The notes below the pieces were generated by a model, which did no database searches, was not told the DNA's origin, and saw nothing but the letters and a program-made list of their open reading frames with translations. A stretch of 64,000 nucleotides of DNA, from contig CANFIM010000002.1 of NCBI GenBank assembly GCA_947447175.1, positions 17,444 through 81,443 of the forward strand, in the 5' to 3' direction. A program made the translations under genes and the position numbers. Positions within the stretch are counted from its first letter, which is position 1. The number at the start of each line of letters is the position of its first letter. Below are positions 20,517 to 31,344 of this stretch, one piece after another. The DNA is from Acidimicrobiaceae bacterium. GTDB lineage: Bacteria; Actinomycetota; Acidimicrobiia; Acidimicrobiales; Ilumatobacteraceae.

Positions 20517-22271
20517 CTAGAAGCGTCGAGGGTCTGCATGCACTCGCACAGCAGTGCCAAAAGTTGCTTTCACCGTTGACACTGCTTCTGCAATTGCATC
20601 ACGCGACACGGAGCGCAACAAGAACGAATCTCCATCTCTGGCAACGTCAACATTGCTGGCAAATTCGATATCGCTGATGTTTTTGCCGTCTGAGAGCGTG
20701 ATGCGTACCACGCGTGCGAATGGCGGCATAACAAACAGTTGACGCTGGGCAAGTTCAGATTCAGCAATGGCCCTGATGGCGGCACCAATGTCGACCGAGG
20801 AAAATGCTTTCATCAATGGATGATTGGGTTGACGCGTTTGAATAACAATGCGACCCTTGGAGCCAACGATGCGAGCAGCACGAGCCACTAATGCCAACAC
20901 TTCTGCAGGCGCTGAAAGACGAGGAGCGCCAAGATCTCGGTCGATATCTGCAAACACCACACAGTCCGCAGAGGGAATGCGATACAGCACCGCCTCAGTC
21001 CCAATGAACACACATCCCTTTGTCCAGGAATCGTCACCATCTGCGGTGATTTCCACAATGGGGTTAGGGCTTGACGCTTCTAACTGAGAACGTAGTTGCG
21101 TCACTCCTCCGCGAGGAACTGCAAAAGATGATCGGCCACACGAAACGCACACTGATCCGCGTTCTTTCTGACAGCGAACGCAAAAGAGTTCGCCATGTTC
21201 AGTTTGCGTGAGCAAGGCAGAACAATCGACACATGCCTGCACTGCCCGACAGGATTTACACACGATGAGTCGAGCTTTGCCCTTGGTATTGAGAACACAC
21301 AATGTGGTGGTCCCACGCGACCCCACCGATTGCAGCATGGAAGAGGACAACAACGATCCGGCAACTGGAACGTCTGCGAGATCGACAACCTCGATAGGTG
21401 GCCACGCTGGTTGTGCTTCTACATACGTTGTTGAGTCCGCCCATTCCACGAGAGCGCGAGCCGATGGAACAGCCGAGGTAAGTATCAAAGAGACGTGTTC
21501 AATCTCGGCACGCTGACGAGCAACCGAAACTGCATCCCACGTAGGTGTTCGTTCTTCATGCAACGACTCATCATGTTCATCAATCACAACAATTGATGAC
21601 AAGTTGTTGCATGGCGCATACACAGCAGAACGAGCGCCAATCACCACATCTACTCCGGCTCGTGCGTTCTCCCAATCGTCCGGCACAAGAGCTGTGGTGA
21701 GTCCTCGCCGACGCAATGCAGCAGCGCCCAGAATTGCCATACGCAAGGTGGGACAAATCACCAAGACCGAGCCTTCAGCGGTGAGAGATGCGACCACGTT
21801 GAGTGCTGAAACTAACGGTGGTACTACCACCAAGCCTCCACCATCTTTGGATATGGCCCGAACGATTTGTGCAGTTTCATCGTTAGGTAACGAGGGAGAC
21901 TTCCCTCGATTCTCGTGTGCATTTTTCTCTCGCATACGAGGCGCCGACGCCGAACTCAGCACTGCACGCCACGGGCCAAACCACTCAAGCGCCACCCACT
22001 GTGCCAACGGCACAAGATGTGCCTCAACCCCAGCACCCGACACACTGATAATCGAAGCCAACCGATCGAGAGCCAGATGAGTGTCTCTGTCACCGTGTGG
22101 CGCTAGGTCGGTAATCCACCCACCAACACGACGACCATTGAGGTTGATGCGCACGCGCATACCAATGGAGACACGTTGAACCATGTCCTCCGGTACGAGG
22201 TAATCAAATATCTTGTCAATTCCCGATACATCGGGAACAACGGACGCGACGAGCGGCGCCAGAGAACTCAG
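20517..22271 (-). CDS. priA: Primosomal protein N' (PriA), Walker-A-less actinobacterial type; probable CTG start
   Basis: Two CxxC pairs of the Zn domain ([28 protein letters not shown]); [12 protein letters not shown]. Upstream in-frame [26 protein letters not shown] matches the PriA N-terminus; no ATG/GTG/TTG upstream of 22184. Confidence 0.85.
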   Translation of the reverse strand: MSSLAPLVASVVPDVSGIDKIFDYLVPEDMVQRVSIGMRVRINLNGRRVGGWITDLAPHGDRDTHLALDRLASIISVSGAGVEAHLVPLAQWVALEWFGPWRAVLSSASAPRMREKNAHENRGKSPSLPNDETAQIVRAISKDGGGLVVVPPLVSALNVVASLTAEGSVLVICPTLRMAILGAAALRRRGLTTALVPDDWENARAGVDVVIGARSAVYAPCNNLSSIVVIDEHDESLHEERTPTWDAVSVARQRAEIEHVSLILTSAVPSARALVEWADSTTYVEAQPAWPPIEVVDLADVPVAGSLLSSSMLQSVGSRGTTTLCVLNTKGKARLIVCKSCRAVQACVDCSALLTQTEHGELFCVRCQKERGSVCVSCGRSSFAVPRGGVTQLRSQLEASSPNPIVEITADGDDSWTKGCVFIGTEAVLYRIPSADCVVFADIDRDLGAPRLSAPAEVLALVARAARIVGSKGRIVIQTRQPNHPLMKAFSSVDIGAAIRAIAESELAQRQLFVMPPFARVVRITLSDGKNISDIEFASNVDVARDGDSFLLRSVSRDAIAEAVSTVKATFGTAVRVHADPRRF

Positions 22272-23461
22272 AGTTTGACGGCGGACTTGAAGTCACTGAG
22301 GCGTGACAAGGTTTCCCATGTGAACTCAGGCTCGTTACGGCCAAAGTGACCATATGCCGCAGTCTTTGAATAGATGGGACGCTTCAAGTCAAGGTCGCGA
22401 ACGATTGCACCTGGACGAAGGTCGAATACGTCACGCACTGCTTGCTCGATTGACTCTTCGCTCACCTTGTTGGTACCAAATGTTTCAACCAAGATGCTGA
22501 TGGGGTGAGCCATACCGATTGCGTATGCAACTTGTACTTCACACTTCGACGCTGCGCCCGAAGCAACAACATGCTTTGCAACCCAACGAGCTGCATATGC
22601 AGCTGAACGGTCAACCTTTGAAGGATCCTTGCCTGAGAAAGCACCGCCACCGTGGCGACCCATGCCGCCGTAGGTATCAACGATGATCTTTCGACCGGTA
22701 AGGCCAGTGTCAGCGTGCGGTCCACCAAGAATGAACTGACCTGTTGGGTTCACGTAGATAGCGGGATTGTCGCCTGCGAATGCATCGGGAATGGTTGGCA
22801 TGATGACTTGCTCGATGAGATCTGGGCGAATCTGTGTTTCACGATTCACTCCTGCACCGTGCTGTGTTGAGATCAACACAGTGGACAACCGCACGGGGCG
22901 ACCATTTTCGTACTCGAATGTCACCTGAGTCTTGCCGTCTGGGCGAAGGTACGGAACCTGGCCGCTCTTACGCACTTCAGTGAGGCGCTCGGCCAAACGG
23001 TGAGCAAGCCAAATTGGCAATGGCATGAGATCTGGAGTCTCGTCACATGCGTACCCAAACATCATTCCTTGGTCGCCTGCACCCTGCTCGTCAAGAGCAT
23101 CCTTGGTGCTTACACCACTACGGCGCTCTTCGGATGAGTCAACACCTTGGGCAATGTCGCGGCTTTGCTCATCGAGCGCCACAATCACACCACAGGTGTT
23201 GCTGTCAAAACCGAACTCGGCATTGTCATACCCAATGCGACGAATTGCTTCACGAGCGATCTTTGGAATATCAACGTATGCATCGGTAGTGATTTCACCT
23301 GACACAACACACAAACCAGTTGTGAGGAGTGTTTCACAAGCCACACGGCTGTTGGGATCTTGAGCGAGCAATGCATCCAATACAGAGTCGGATACTTGGT
23401 CCGCCATCTTGTCAGGGTGACCTTCAGTAACGCTCTCAGATGTAAACGTGAAATTCCTCAC
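22268..23461 (-). CDS. metK: S-adenosylmethionine synthetase
   Basis: [50 protein letters not shown] start with GAGGAG SD. Confidence 0.98.
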   Translation of the reverse strand: MRNFTFTSESVTEGHPDKMADQVSDSVLDALLAQDPNSRVACETLLTTGLCVVSGEITTDAYVDIPKIAREAIRRIGYDNAEFGFDSNTCGVIVALDEQSRDIAQGVDSSEERRSGVSTKDALDEQGAGDQGMMFGYACDETPDLMPLPIWLAHRLAERLTEVRKSGQVPYLRPDGKTQVTFEYENGRPVRLSTVLISTQHGAGVNRETQIRPDLIEQVIMPTIPDAFAGDNPAIYVNPTGQFILGGPHADTGLTGRKIIVDTYGGMGRHGGGAFSGKDPSKVDRSAAYAARWVAKHVVASGAASKCEVQVAYAIGMAHPISILVETFGTNKVSEESIEQAVRDVFDLRPGAIVRDLDLKRPIYSKTAAYGHFGRNEPEFTWETLSRLSDFKSAVKL

Positions 23462-23498
23462 GATGACTCCTCATATATTTCGACCAAGTGGCCGAGTC

Positions 23499-24719
23499 CT
23501 ATTGCGGACGAAGGGCCGTCCGCACAGCCAACACGCTATCCAATACGGCAGTAGCGATTGTGTGTTTATCGGCCAGGGGCACAAAGGTTTCTGAACCATC
23601 AACCGAAATGATGGTGACAGCGTTCGTACTGTGACCAAAACCAACCCCGGGAGCCGACACATCATTGGCAACAATGAGGTCAAGATTCTTCTTTTTCAGC
23701 TTTCCACGAGCGTTATCCACAACGTCGTCGGTTTCAGCGGCGAAGCCAACAAGAACTTGACCTGTGGATTTCGAAGCACCAAGCGCGGCAAGAATGTCAG
23801 GCGTGGGTTCCAACCTAATTTCAGGAATTCCATTGTGTTTTTTGATTTTGCCGTCAGCCACATGAACTGGTCGGAAATCAGCAACAGCAGCAGTCATCAC
23901 CACAACATCTGATTGGGGCGCGTGCTGTTCAACTGCGTGCAACATCTGTGCGGCAGTCTCTACTTCAATCACTGATATGCCCGACAACGTTGGTCGGTCA
24001 ACAGTGGAAATCAGAGTGACAGAGGCACCGCGCTTATGTGCTTCCTCCGCGATTGCATAGCCCTGTTTTCCACTTGAACGATTTGCAATGACGCGAACAG
24101 CATCTATTGGCTCTCTCGTACCACCCGCAGTCACAACAACGGATAGTCCTGCAAGATCGTGACCGCGACCAGACAATACGGATTCAACTGCCCCCACGAT
24201 GGTGTCGGGGTCGGCCAAACGGCCCGCCCCAATGTCACCACCTGCTAGTCGACCTTCCTGAGGGTCAACAATGATGACGCCACGCGAACGTAGAACTTCA
24301 ATGTTGTGCTGCACAGCCGGGTGTTCCCACATTTCCGTGTGCATTGCCGGGCAAATAACGACGGGTGCGCGGGTAGCAATCAACGTTGCTGTCAAAAGGT
24401 CGTATGACGAACCAGTGGCGTACGCAGAAATAATGCGAGCAGTTGCGGGTGCCACCACAATGACATCTGCATTCTGGCCAAGACGCGTGTGAGGAATTGG
24501 TGAGGCGTCATCCCACAGACTCGTGTGTACGGGTTCTGAAGCCAGTGCCGAGAACGTAACGGGACCAATGAAGCGATGAGCATCCTCGGTGAGAATGGGT
24601 GAGACATAGGCGCCTGCATCGACAAGCCGACGACATACTTCAACTGCTTTGTATGCAGCGATGCCACCGGAAATTCCGAGAACAATGCGACGGTCGTGAA
24701 ATGCATTCATGCCGACCAA
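23499..24719 (-). CDS. coaBC: Bifunctional phosphopantothenoylcysteine decarboxylase/phosphopantothenate-cysteine ligase
   Basis: GISGGIAAYKAVEV, PAMHTEMWEHPAVQ, VTAGGTREPIDAVR..SSGKQGYA. Confidence 0.95.
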   Translation of the reverse strand: MVGMNAFHDRRIVLGISGGIAAYKAVEVCRRLVDAGAYVSPILTEDAHRFIGPVTFSALASEPVHTSLWDDASPIPHTRLGQNADVIVVAPATARIISAYATGSSYDLLTATLIATRAPVVICPAMHTEMWEHPAVQHNIEVLRSRGVIIVDPQEGRLAGGDIGAGRLADPDTIVGAVESVLSGRGHDLAGLSVVVTAGGTREPIDAVRVIANRSSGKQGYAIAEEAHKRGASVTLISTVDRPTLSGISVIEVETAAQMLHAVEQHAPQSDVVVMTAAVADFRPVHVADGKIKKHNGIPEIRLEPTPDILAALGASKSTGQVLVGFAAETDDVVDNARGKLKKKNLDLIVANDVSAPGVGFGHSTNAVTIISVDGSETFVPLADKHTIATAVLDSVLAVRTALRPQ

Positions 24720-24756
24720 AACTTTCGAATGTGTGGAGCGACGAATGATCCGAGAA

Positions 24757-25098
24757 TTACTCGGCGTCTGACTCTGCTACTTCAGAATCGCCTGCACCGA
24801 ACACAGCAGCCGCTTCAGCTTCCATGGCTGCCAACTCTTCTTCGTCGAATGGCACTCGCTCAACGCGCTCAATTTTGTCTGCTGCAATTTCTTCGAATGC
24901 AATGGAGAGTGGCTTACGAGCAACTGACGACACCTGTGGTGGAATCATGTGGCCGAGACCCTCGCCCAACTGGTTGAAGTACGAGTTGATCTGACGTGCG
25001 CGGTACGACGCGAGGGTAACCAAGCTGAACTTCGAGTCGACGCGGTCAAGCAGACCCTCAATGTTTGGGTGAATCATGGAGTCGTGTTGACGTGACAT
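24757..25098 (-). CDS. rpoZ: DNA-directed RNA polymerase omega subunit
   Basis: LLDRVDSKFSLVTLASYRARQINSYFNQLGEG; between gmk and coaBC as in other actinobacteria. Start approximate. Confidence 0.88.
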   Translation of the reverse strand: MSRQHDSMIHPNIEGLLDRVDSKFSLVTLASYRARQINSYFNQLGEGLGHMIPPQVSSVARKPLSIAFEEIAADKIERVERVPFDEEELAAMEAEAAAVFGAGDSEVAESDAE

Positions 25099-25123
25099 GT
25101 GGACCTCCGAAGTCGGTAAAAGG

Positions 25124-25678
25124 TTATCGGCGCTGGCTTCTAGCGCCACCGATAATGGCCTGAATCTCGCCTACTGCCCGCTCTAGATCGTCGTTCACTA
25201 CCACTGCATCGGCTCGTTCAGCCCCCAAACGCTCTTCTTCCTCGGCCTTTCGCAGACGCTCCACCACGTGTTCTGGGGAGTCCCCGCGGCCCTGGAGACG
25301 ACGCTGTTGCTCCTCGCGTGATGGTGGGCGAACGAAAACCAAAATGGCTTCGGGGTGTTGAACTTTGACCTGCTGGGCTCCGTGTAACTCAATTTCGAGC
25401 ACGATGTCTTGACCAACATCAACCGATGGCAAAGGTGAGCCGTAGAAGTTGCCAAGAAATTCTGTCCACTCTAAGAATCCGTTTTCAGCAATTCGATCTT
25501 CAAATTGCTGACGAGAGACAAAGTGATAGGCCGTATCGGACTCCCCTTCGCGTTGTTGGCGAGTTGTCCACGACCGGCTGAGCCACAACATGGGGTCACG
25601 CGCAACGAGCGACTCCACGATGGTTCCCTTCCCTGCTCCCCCTGGCCCCGACACGATGACAATGATGGGTGCGCTCAT
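25124..25678 (-). CDS. gmk: Guanylate kinase
   Basis: VSGPGGAGKGTIVESL, SWTTRQQREGESDTAYHFV. Confidence 0.96.
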   Translation of the reverse strand: MSAPIIVIVSGPGGAGKGTIVESLVARDPMLWLSRSWTTRQQREGESDTAYHFVSRQQFEDRIAENGFLEWTEFLGNFYGSPLPSVDVGQDIVLEIELHGAQQVKVQHPEAILVFVRPPSREEQQRRLQGRGDSPEHVVERLRKAEEEERLGAERADAVVVNDDLERAVGEIQAIIGGARSQRR

Positions 25679-25962
25679 GCAGGAACCCCACATGCACTCA
25701 AGATGGTCTCAATGTGGCGTGGAGACAGATCGCTAATGCGTGAGAAGTGGTTAAGGCCCAACGATGCAAGCAAACGTCTGCCCGCAACCTTGCCGAGCGA
25801 CGGGTGAACATCAAGCAACTTCACCACGTAGACACATTGGGTGGCCGCATCAGAATGTGAGAGCACGGTGGCAATGTCACCGCCCGCGGCAGAATCAACA
25901 GCCTTCTGACGAACAGAACGCAAGTGAGCGAGAGCTGCTAGATCTTCGGCACGTGGTTCCAT
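25675..25962 (-). CDS. mihF: Integration host factor, actinobacterial type (mIHF)
   Basis: VYVVKLLDVHPSLGKVAGRRLLASLGL...; adjacent to gmk. Confidence 0.88.
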   Translation of the reverse strand: MEPRAEDLAALAHLRSVRQKAVDSAAGGDIATVLSHSDAATQCVYVVKLLDVHPSLGKVAGRRLLASLGLNHFSRISDLSPRHIETILSACGVPA

Positions 25963-25973
25963 GTAGCAATGAT

Positions 25974-25993
25974 AGTTGCGTCGCGCCGCAACT
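25974..25993 (-). repeat. Palindrome upstream of mihF
   Basis: agttgcg-tcgcgc-cgcaact (7-bp arms, 6-nt spacer) abutting a TATCAT box. Confidence 0.65.
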
Positions 25994-26012
25994 GACACGA
26001 CATGCAGATGCG

Positions 26013-26963
26013 CTACTTCTTGTGAACTAGTGAGGTGATGTCGCCCCATGAGTGGGCTCCGCGAGACCTAGCGATCATTGCTGCTTCACATGCAATTCGC
26101 CACGTGGCATCGGGTCGGGCGAACGTGGCCGTGCCCACTTGCACAGCATTAGCCCCGGCCATCATCATTTCAACGGCATCAGCACCCGAGGCAACACCGC
26201 CGACCCCAACAATTGACACTTCAGGGAGCGCCGACCGCACATCGTGCACGGCACGAACAGCAATGGGATGAATTGCAGGGCCCGAAAGACCACCGCCGCC
26301 GTTGCCAAGAGAATATGTAGCCGAATCAACATCAATTTGCATTCCCAGCATCGTGTTAATGAGCGTGAGTGCTGATGCGCCTGCATCGGTAACCGTGACA
26401 GCTACTTCAACAATCCTGTCTGTGTTCGCACTGAGTTTTGCCCACACTGGCACACGAACTACACGCGCAACTGCTGAAATGATTTGACCCGCTAACGATG
26501 GGTCATGAGCAATGATGCCACTACGGCCTTCAAGATTGGGGCACGAAAGATTTACTTCAAGAGCAATACACCGGTGTTCGATACCAGCAAGTTGTTCCGC
26601 AGCCTGAACATATTCGGCAACTGTGCGTCCCCAAATGCTGACAACAACTGCGGCACCAACACTTTCAATTTTTGGTAGAGAAGCTTGTATCCATTCAGTG
26701 ACACCTGGCCCCTGTAACCCAACAGCATTCATCATGCCCGACTCTGAAACATGCACTCGTGGTGCTGGATTCCCCGCCCACGGTTCATGAAACAGACTCT
26801 TCGCAGTTACTGCACCCAACTTTTGTAGCGGCATATACGAACCAAGTTCAACATCGTGCCCACTGGTTCCCGATGCAGTCATGAATGGATTGCGAAGAGA
26901 AACACCACCAACATCAACTGCTCCGAGCGCTTGTAGCGCCTTCTCCCCGCGTCGCATGTTCAT
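26013..26963 (-). CDS. pyrD: Dihydroorotate dehydrogenase, class 1B-like catalytic subunit
   Basis: NPFMTASGTSG, ALEVNLSCPN (catalytic Cys), VGVGGVASGADAVEMMMAGA; start in TAATG overlap with carB stop. Confidence 0.92.
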   Translation of the reverse strand: MNMRRGEKALQALGAVDVGGVSLRNPFMTASGTSGHDVELGSYMPLQKLGAVTAKSLFHEPWAGNPAPRVHVSESGMMNAVGLQGPGVTEWIQASLPKIESVGAAVVVSIWGRTVAEYVQAAEQLAGIEHRCIALEVNLSCPNLEGRSGIIAHDPSLAGQIISAVARVVRVPVWAKLSANTDRIVEVAVTVTDAGASALTLINTMLGMQIDVDSATYSLGNGGGGLSGPAIHPIAVRAVHDVRSALPEVSIVGVGGVASGADAVEMMMAGANAVQVGTATFARPDATWRIACEAAMIARSRGAHSWGDITSLVHKK

Positions 26964-29900
26964 TACCGGCCGTGATATTCCTGCAACGAGCGTACTTCCA
27001 CTTCGGAATGCGATTGTTCCCATAAGCCGTTGACAGCAGCCAACGCGGCTTCCACTGTGGTTACAGATGACACTCTGTTGGTATTCGCAGCTTTTCGAAT
27101 AGCTTCACCGTCTTCGCGAGAGCCACGACCATGAGGAGTATTCACTACGAAACTGATTGCACCTTGTGCAACTAATTCCACTGCGTTATCCATGCTGGAG
27201 CCTTCAATTTCCGACAACTTGCCTACCACTCGATCCACGGGCTCTCCGAACTTTTCAAGATACGCAGCTGTTCCAGTGGTTGCAGCAATACCTAAACCAA
27301 GTTCTCGCAATCGCTTCGCAACAACGAGGCCGGCTGGTTTGTCTCCATCGTTCAATGACAAGAACACCATTCCAGACGTTGGCAGAACAGTTCCTGCCGC
27401 CGATTGAGATTTCACGAATGCCCGACCAAATGTGCGGTCGATACCCATCACTTCACCGGTCGAACGCATTTCAGGTCCGAGTGCCGTATCTACTTCTGGG
27501 AATCGGTTGAAAGGAAGCACAGCTTCCTTCACTGATACGTGTCCACCAGAGACTGGAGGGGTGAGAAGCCCCTCAGCACGCAGTTCAGCAAGAGTTGCAC
27601 CAAGCATCACTCGGCTTGCAACTTTTGCCAATGGAACACCAGTGGCCTTAGCAACGAATGGAACTGTTCGAGAGGCACGGGGGTTCGCTTCAATCACATA
27701 CACCGTGGTTCCCAACACTGCGAACTGAACGTTGATGAGACCGCGCACGTCGAGAGCCTTTGCAATGGCCGAGGTGTATGAACTGATTACTTCAACAACC
27801 CAGGACGGAAGGGTTTGTGGCGGAATGGCACATGCAGAGTCGCCAGAGTGAACTCCGGCTTCTTCCACGTGTTCCATTACTCCACCAATCAACACTTCAC
27901 CCGTGTGGTCACGAATTGCATCCACGTCGACTTCTGTGGCGTCTTCGAGGAAGCGGTCAATGAGAACAGGACGTTCCGCACTGAGGCCACCTTCTTTGCC
28001 GAGACTTCCGTCTGCTGCAAGTTGTTCCATGGCACGCTTCAGTGCGTCGCGGTCGTGAACGATTTGCATTGCACGTCCGCCCAGCACATAACTCGGACGC
28101 ACCAACACGGGGTATCCCACTCGGTCAGCAATGGTGTTTGCTTCGTCGATGGTGACAGCAGTACCGCCCGGGGGTTGTGGAATCGACAGACTGTCGCACA
28201 GTTGATTCCATTTCTCACGGTCTTCGGCAAGGTCGATCGAATGTGGCGAGGTGCCAGCGATGATTGCCGGATCAATCAGACCAGACAACTTCAAAGGCGT
28301 TTGTCCACCGAGGCTCACGATGACCTTCGGTGCGACTCCACCCGACGCTGCAGTCTCTGCTGCAATCACATTCAAAACATCTTCGCGAGTTAACGGTTCG
28401 AAGTACAGACGATCTGATGTGTCGTAATCAGTGGAAACAGTTTCAGGGTTGCAGTTCACCATCACTGTTTCGTATCCAGCAGCGCGCAATGCAAAACTTG
28501 CATGCACGCAGCAGTAGTCAAATTCAATTCCTTGGCCAATGCGGTTTGGACCAGAGCCCAAAATGATGACGCGAGGTCGATCTGACGGACGCACTTCGTT
28601 TTCGTCTTCATACGTTGAGTAGTGATACGGAGTCTGTGCCGCAAACTCTGCGCTGCAGGTGTCAACTGTTTTGTACGTAGGAATCACATTGAGAGATTCG
28701 CGATGTGCGCGGACAGCTAACTCATCGGCGCCGAGAAGATATGCAAGTTGTGCGTCGGAAAATCCGAGACGCTTGGCCCGACGCATTTCTGACTTCGTAA
28801 TTGCTGGCAAGGTCTTGCCATTCAACGAGGCACGCTCATCAACAATGATTTGCATTTGATCAAGGAACCACGGATCAATCTTGGTGCGGTCATGCACCGT
28901 GTCGATACCTATTCCGCGTTGTAGGGCTTCGCCTACTTGGAAGATGCGCTCGGGGGTTGCAACGGATGCCTTCGCCAGGAGAGCTTCGTTGTCTAGCGAG
29001 TCATACAGGTTTTCACCTGGGTCACAGTTCAATCCAAGGCGCCCTTGCTCAAGAGACCGAAGTGCCTTCTGCAAACTTTCTGGGAAGGTACGGCCAATAG
29101 CCATTGCCTCACCCACGCTCTGCATCTGAGTACCCAAGATGCCAGATGTGCCTGGCAACTTCTCAAAGGCCCAACGGGGAATCTTTGTCACCACGTAGTC
29201 AATGGTGGGCTCGAAACTCGCTGGCGTCATGCGTGTGATGTCGTTCGGAATTTCATCCAACGTGTATCCCACCGCAAGCTTGGCTGCAATCTTTGCAATG
29301 GGGAAACCGGTTGCCTTCGATGCAAGTGCCGATGAACGTGACACGCGAGGGTTCATTTCGATGACCACCATGTCGCCATTGGCAGGGTTCAGTGCGAACT
29401 GAACGTTAGAACCACCGGTTTCTACACCCACGCGACGAATACATGCCAGCGCAGCATCACGCATTTTTTGGTATTCAACATCAGACAACGTTTGAGCTGG
29501 CGCCACCGTGATGGAGTCTCCCGTGTGAACACCCATCGGGTCAAAGTTTTCAATGCTGCAGATGATGACGCAGTTGTCTGCCTTATCACGCATCACTTCG
29601 AGTTCGTATTCCTTCCAACCAACGATGGAGGTTTCAATCAGAATTTCGCGAATCGGGCTGGCATCAAGTCCGTCGCTCGCAATCTTGAGGAACTCCTCCA
29701 TTGTGTTTGCGATACCAGTGCCGCGTCCGCCAAGAATGTAAGCAGGACGGATGATGACAGGCAGTCCAATTTCAGCAAGAACTGTTTTGGACTCTTCCAT
29801 GTTGTGCGCAACGCCACTACGAGGTACGTCGAGACCAATTTCAATCATCGCCTGTTTGAACTTGTCACGATCTTCTGCTGTTTCAATTGCCTCTGCGTTT

Positions 29901-30256
29901 GCGCCGATGAGTTCAGGTGTGCCCGGCACACCAACAAGCCCCTGTGCGAACAACGCCATCGCAAGATTCAGCCCGGTCTGCCCACCAAGAGTTGGCAGAA
30001 CTGCATCTGGCTTCTCACGTTCAATAATCTTCGCGAGTATCTCGGGCGTGAGCGGCTCTATGTAGGTGCGGTCTGCAAAGTCTGGGTCAGTCATGATGGT
30101 TGCAGGGTTCGAGTTCGCAAGAATCACGCGATAGCCCTCTTCCTTCAACACGCGACATGCCTGTGTGCCTGAATAGTCAAACTCGCAAGCCTGGCCAATA
30201 ACGATGGGACCTGAACCGATAATCAGGATGCTTTTGAGATCATTACGACGAGGCAT
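26963..30256 (-). CDS. carB: Carbamoyl-phosphate synthase large subunit
   Basis: 1097 aa, duplicated ATP-grasp halves, MGS-like C-terminus. Confidence 0.98.
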   Translation of the reverse strand: MPRRNDLKSILIIGSGPIVIGQACEFDYSGTQACRVLKEEGYRVILANSNPATIMTDPDFADRTYIEPLTPEILAKIIEREKPDAVLPTLGGQTGLNLAMALFAQGLVGVPGTPELIGANAEAIETAEDRDKFKQAMIEIGLDVPRSGVAHNMEESKTVLAEIGLPVIIRPAYILGGRGTGIANTMEEFLKIASDGLDASPIREILIETSIVGWKEYELEVMRDKADNCVIICSIENFDPMGVHTGDSITVAPAQTLSDVEYQKMRDAALACIRRVGVETGGSNVQFALNPANGDMVVIEMNPRVSRSSALASKATGFPIAKIAAKLAVGYTLDEIPNDITRMTPASFEPTIDYVVTKIPRWAFEKLPGTSGILGTQMQSVGEAMAIGRTFPESLQKALRSLEQGRLGLNCDPGENLYDSLDNEALLAKASVATPERIFQVGEALQRGIGIDTVHDRTKIDPWFLDQMQIIVDERASLNGKTLPAITKSEMRRAKRLGFSDAQLAYLLGADELAVRAHRESLNVIPTYKTVDTCSAEFAAQTPYHYSTYEDENEVRPSDRPRVIILGSGPNRIGQGIEFDYCCVHASFALRAAGYETVMVNCNPETVSTDYDTSDRLYFEPLTREDVLNVIAAETAASGGVAPKVIVSLGGQTPLKLSGLIDPAIIAGTSPHSIDLAEDREKWNQLCDSLSIPQPPGGTAVTIDEANTIADRVGYPVLVRPSYVLGGRAMQIVHDRDALKRAMEQLAADGSLGKEGGLSAERPVLIDRFLEDATEVDVDAIRDHTGEVLIGGVMEHVEEAGVHSGDSACAIPPQTLPSWVVEVISSYTSAIAKALDVRGLINVQFAVLGTTVYVIEANPRASRTVPFVAKATGVPLAKVASRVMLGATLAELRAEGLLTPPVSGGHVSVKEAVLPFNRFPEVDTALGPEMRSTGEVMGIDRTFGRAFVKSQSAAGTVLPTSGMVFLSLNDGDKPAGLVVAKRLRELGLGIAATTGTAAYLEKFGEPVDRVVGKLSEIEGSSMDNAVELVAQGAISFVVNTPHGRGSREDGEAIRKAANTNRVSSVTTVEAALAAVNGLWEQSHSEVEVRSLQEYHGR

Positions 30257-31344
30257 TACTTGCCCTCCATCATTTCTGCGAATTGAGCGAATAAGTAACG
30301 GCTGTCATGCGGACCAGGACCAGCCTCCGGGTGATATTGCACGCTGTATGCCGGAAGATTGCGTAAACGCATTCCTTCATTGGTGTTGTCATTCAAATTG
30401 AGGTGAGTGATATCAGCGACGCCCGAGAGCGAATCGGGGTCAACACAGAAGTTGTGGTTTTGGCTAGTGATCTCAACTGCGCCCGTTGCAAGATTGCGAA
30501 CGGGATGGTTTCCGCCGTGATGTCCGAATGGCAGTTTGAATGTGTGACCACCAAATGCGCGTGACAACAATTGGTGCCCGAGACAGATACCAAAAGTTGG
30601 TGTTCCGGCTTCCACGATTGAACGAATGTGCGCTGTTGCGTCGCCCACCATCTCTGGGTCCCCCGGACCGTTCGACAAAAATACGCCCTGCGGATTCATG
30701 GCCAACACCTCTTCAGCAGTGGTGTGTGCTGGCACAACTGTCACCGTTGCAATCTCTGACAGGCACCGAAGAATTGTTGTCTTGATGCCAAAGTCATAGG
30801 CCACAACAGAGAACTTTCCGCTTCCGTATGTATAGGCATTTGGCGTAGTGACATCGGCGACCAAGTTGATGCCAGATGTACCCCGCTCTGCTTGTGCTGC
30901 AGCCAGCAATGACTTTTCGTCAGCTGTACCGAAAGCACCTCGCAATGAGCCGGAATCTCGCAACACACGTGTCAGGCGACGAGTATCTAGCCCACCAATT
31001 CCTGGCAAGTTGAAGTGCTTCAACATTGCATCAAGACTTTGCTCGCTGCGCCAATTGCTGTGACGTCGCGCCATGTCACGCACAATGACGCCACGTGCAA
31101 ATGTTCCACGAGACTCCGCATCAAGCGATGTTGTGCCGTAGTTACCAATGTGCGCAGTTGTAAATGTGATGATTTGACCGGCATAGGAGGGATCAGAAAT
31201 CACTTCTTGATATCCAGTCAGTGTGGTGTTGAACACCACTTCGCCTGCTGCGATTCCATTTGCTGGCACGTGGCCGAATGATTCTCCTTCAAAAACTGAA
31301 CCATCTTCCAGCACTAGTGCAATCTCTGTAATTCCCGAGCTCAT
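30256..31344 (-). CDS. carA: Carbamoyl-phosphate synthase small subunit
   Basis: [25 protein letters not shown]; GATase motif [11 protein letters not shown]. Confidence 0.97.
   Translation of the reverse strand: MSSGITEIALVLEDGSVFEGESFGHVPANGIAAGEVVFNTTLTGYQEVISDPSYAGQIITFTTAHIGNYGTTSLDAESRGTFARGVIVRDMARRHSNWRSEQSLDAMLKHFNLPGIGGLDTRRLTRVLRDSGSLRGAFGTADEKSLLAAAQAERGTSGINLVADVTTPNAYTYGSGKFSVVAYDFGIKTTILRCLSEIATVTVVPAHTTAEEVLAMNPQGVFLSNGPGDPEMVGDATAHIRSIVEAGTPTFGICLGHQLLSRAFGGHTFKLPFGHHGGNHPVRNLATGAVEITSQNHNFCVDPDSLSGVADITHLNLNDNTNEGMRLRNLPAYSVQYHPEAGPGPHDSRYLFAQFAEMMEGK

Noticed and set aside
22200-22240. TTGACA plus hairpin TTCCCGA-TGTA-TCGGGAA upstream of the called priA ORF, as promoter/terminator
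   Set aside because: The segment encodes the conserved PriA N-terminus ([18 protein letters not shown]), so it is better explained as coding sequence.
23462-23498. Possible SAM riboswitch upstream of metK
   Set aside because: The gap is only 37 nt and contains just an SD and start; no room for a known SAM aptamer.
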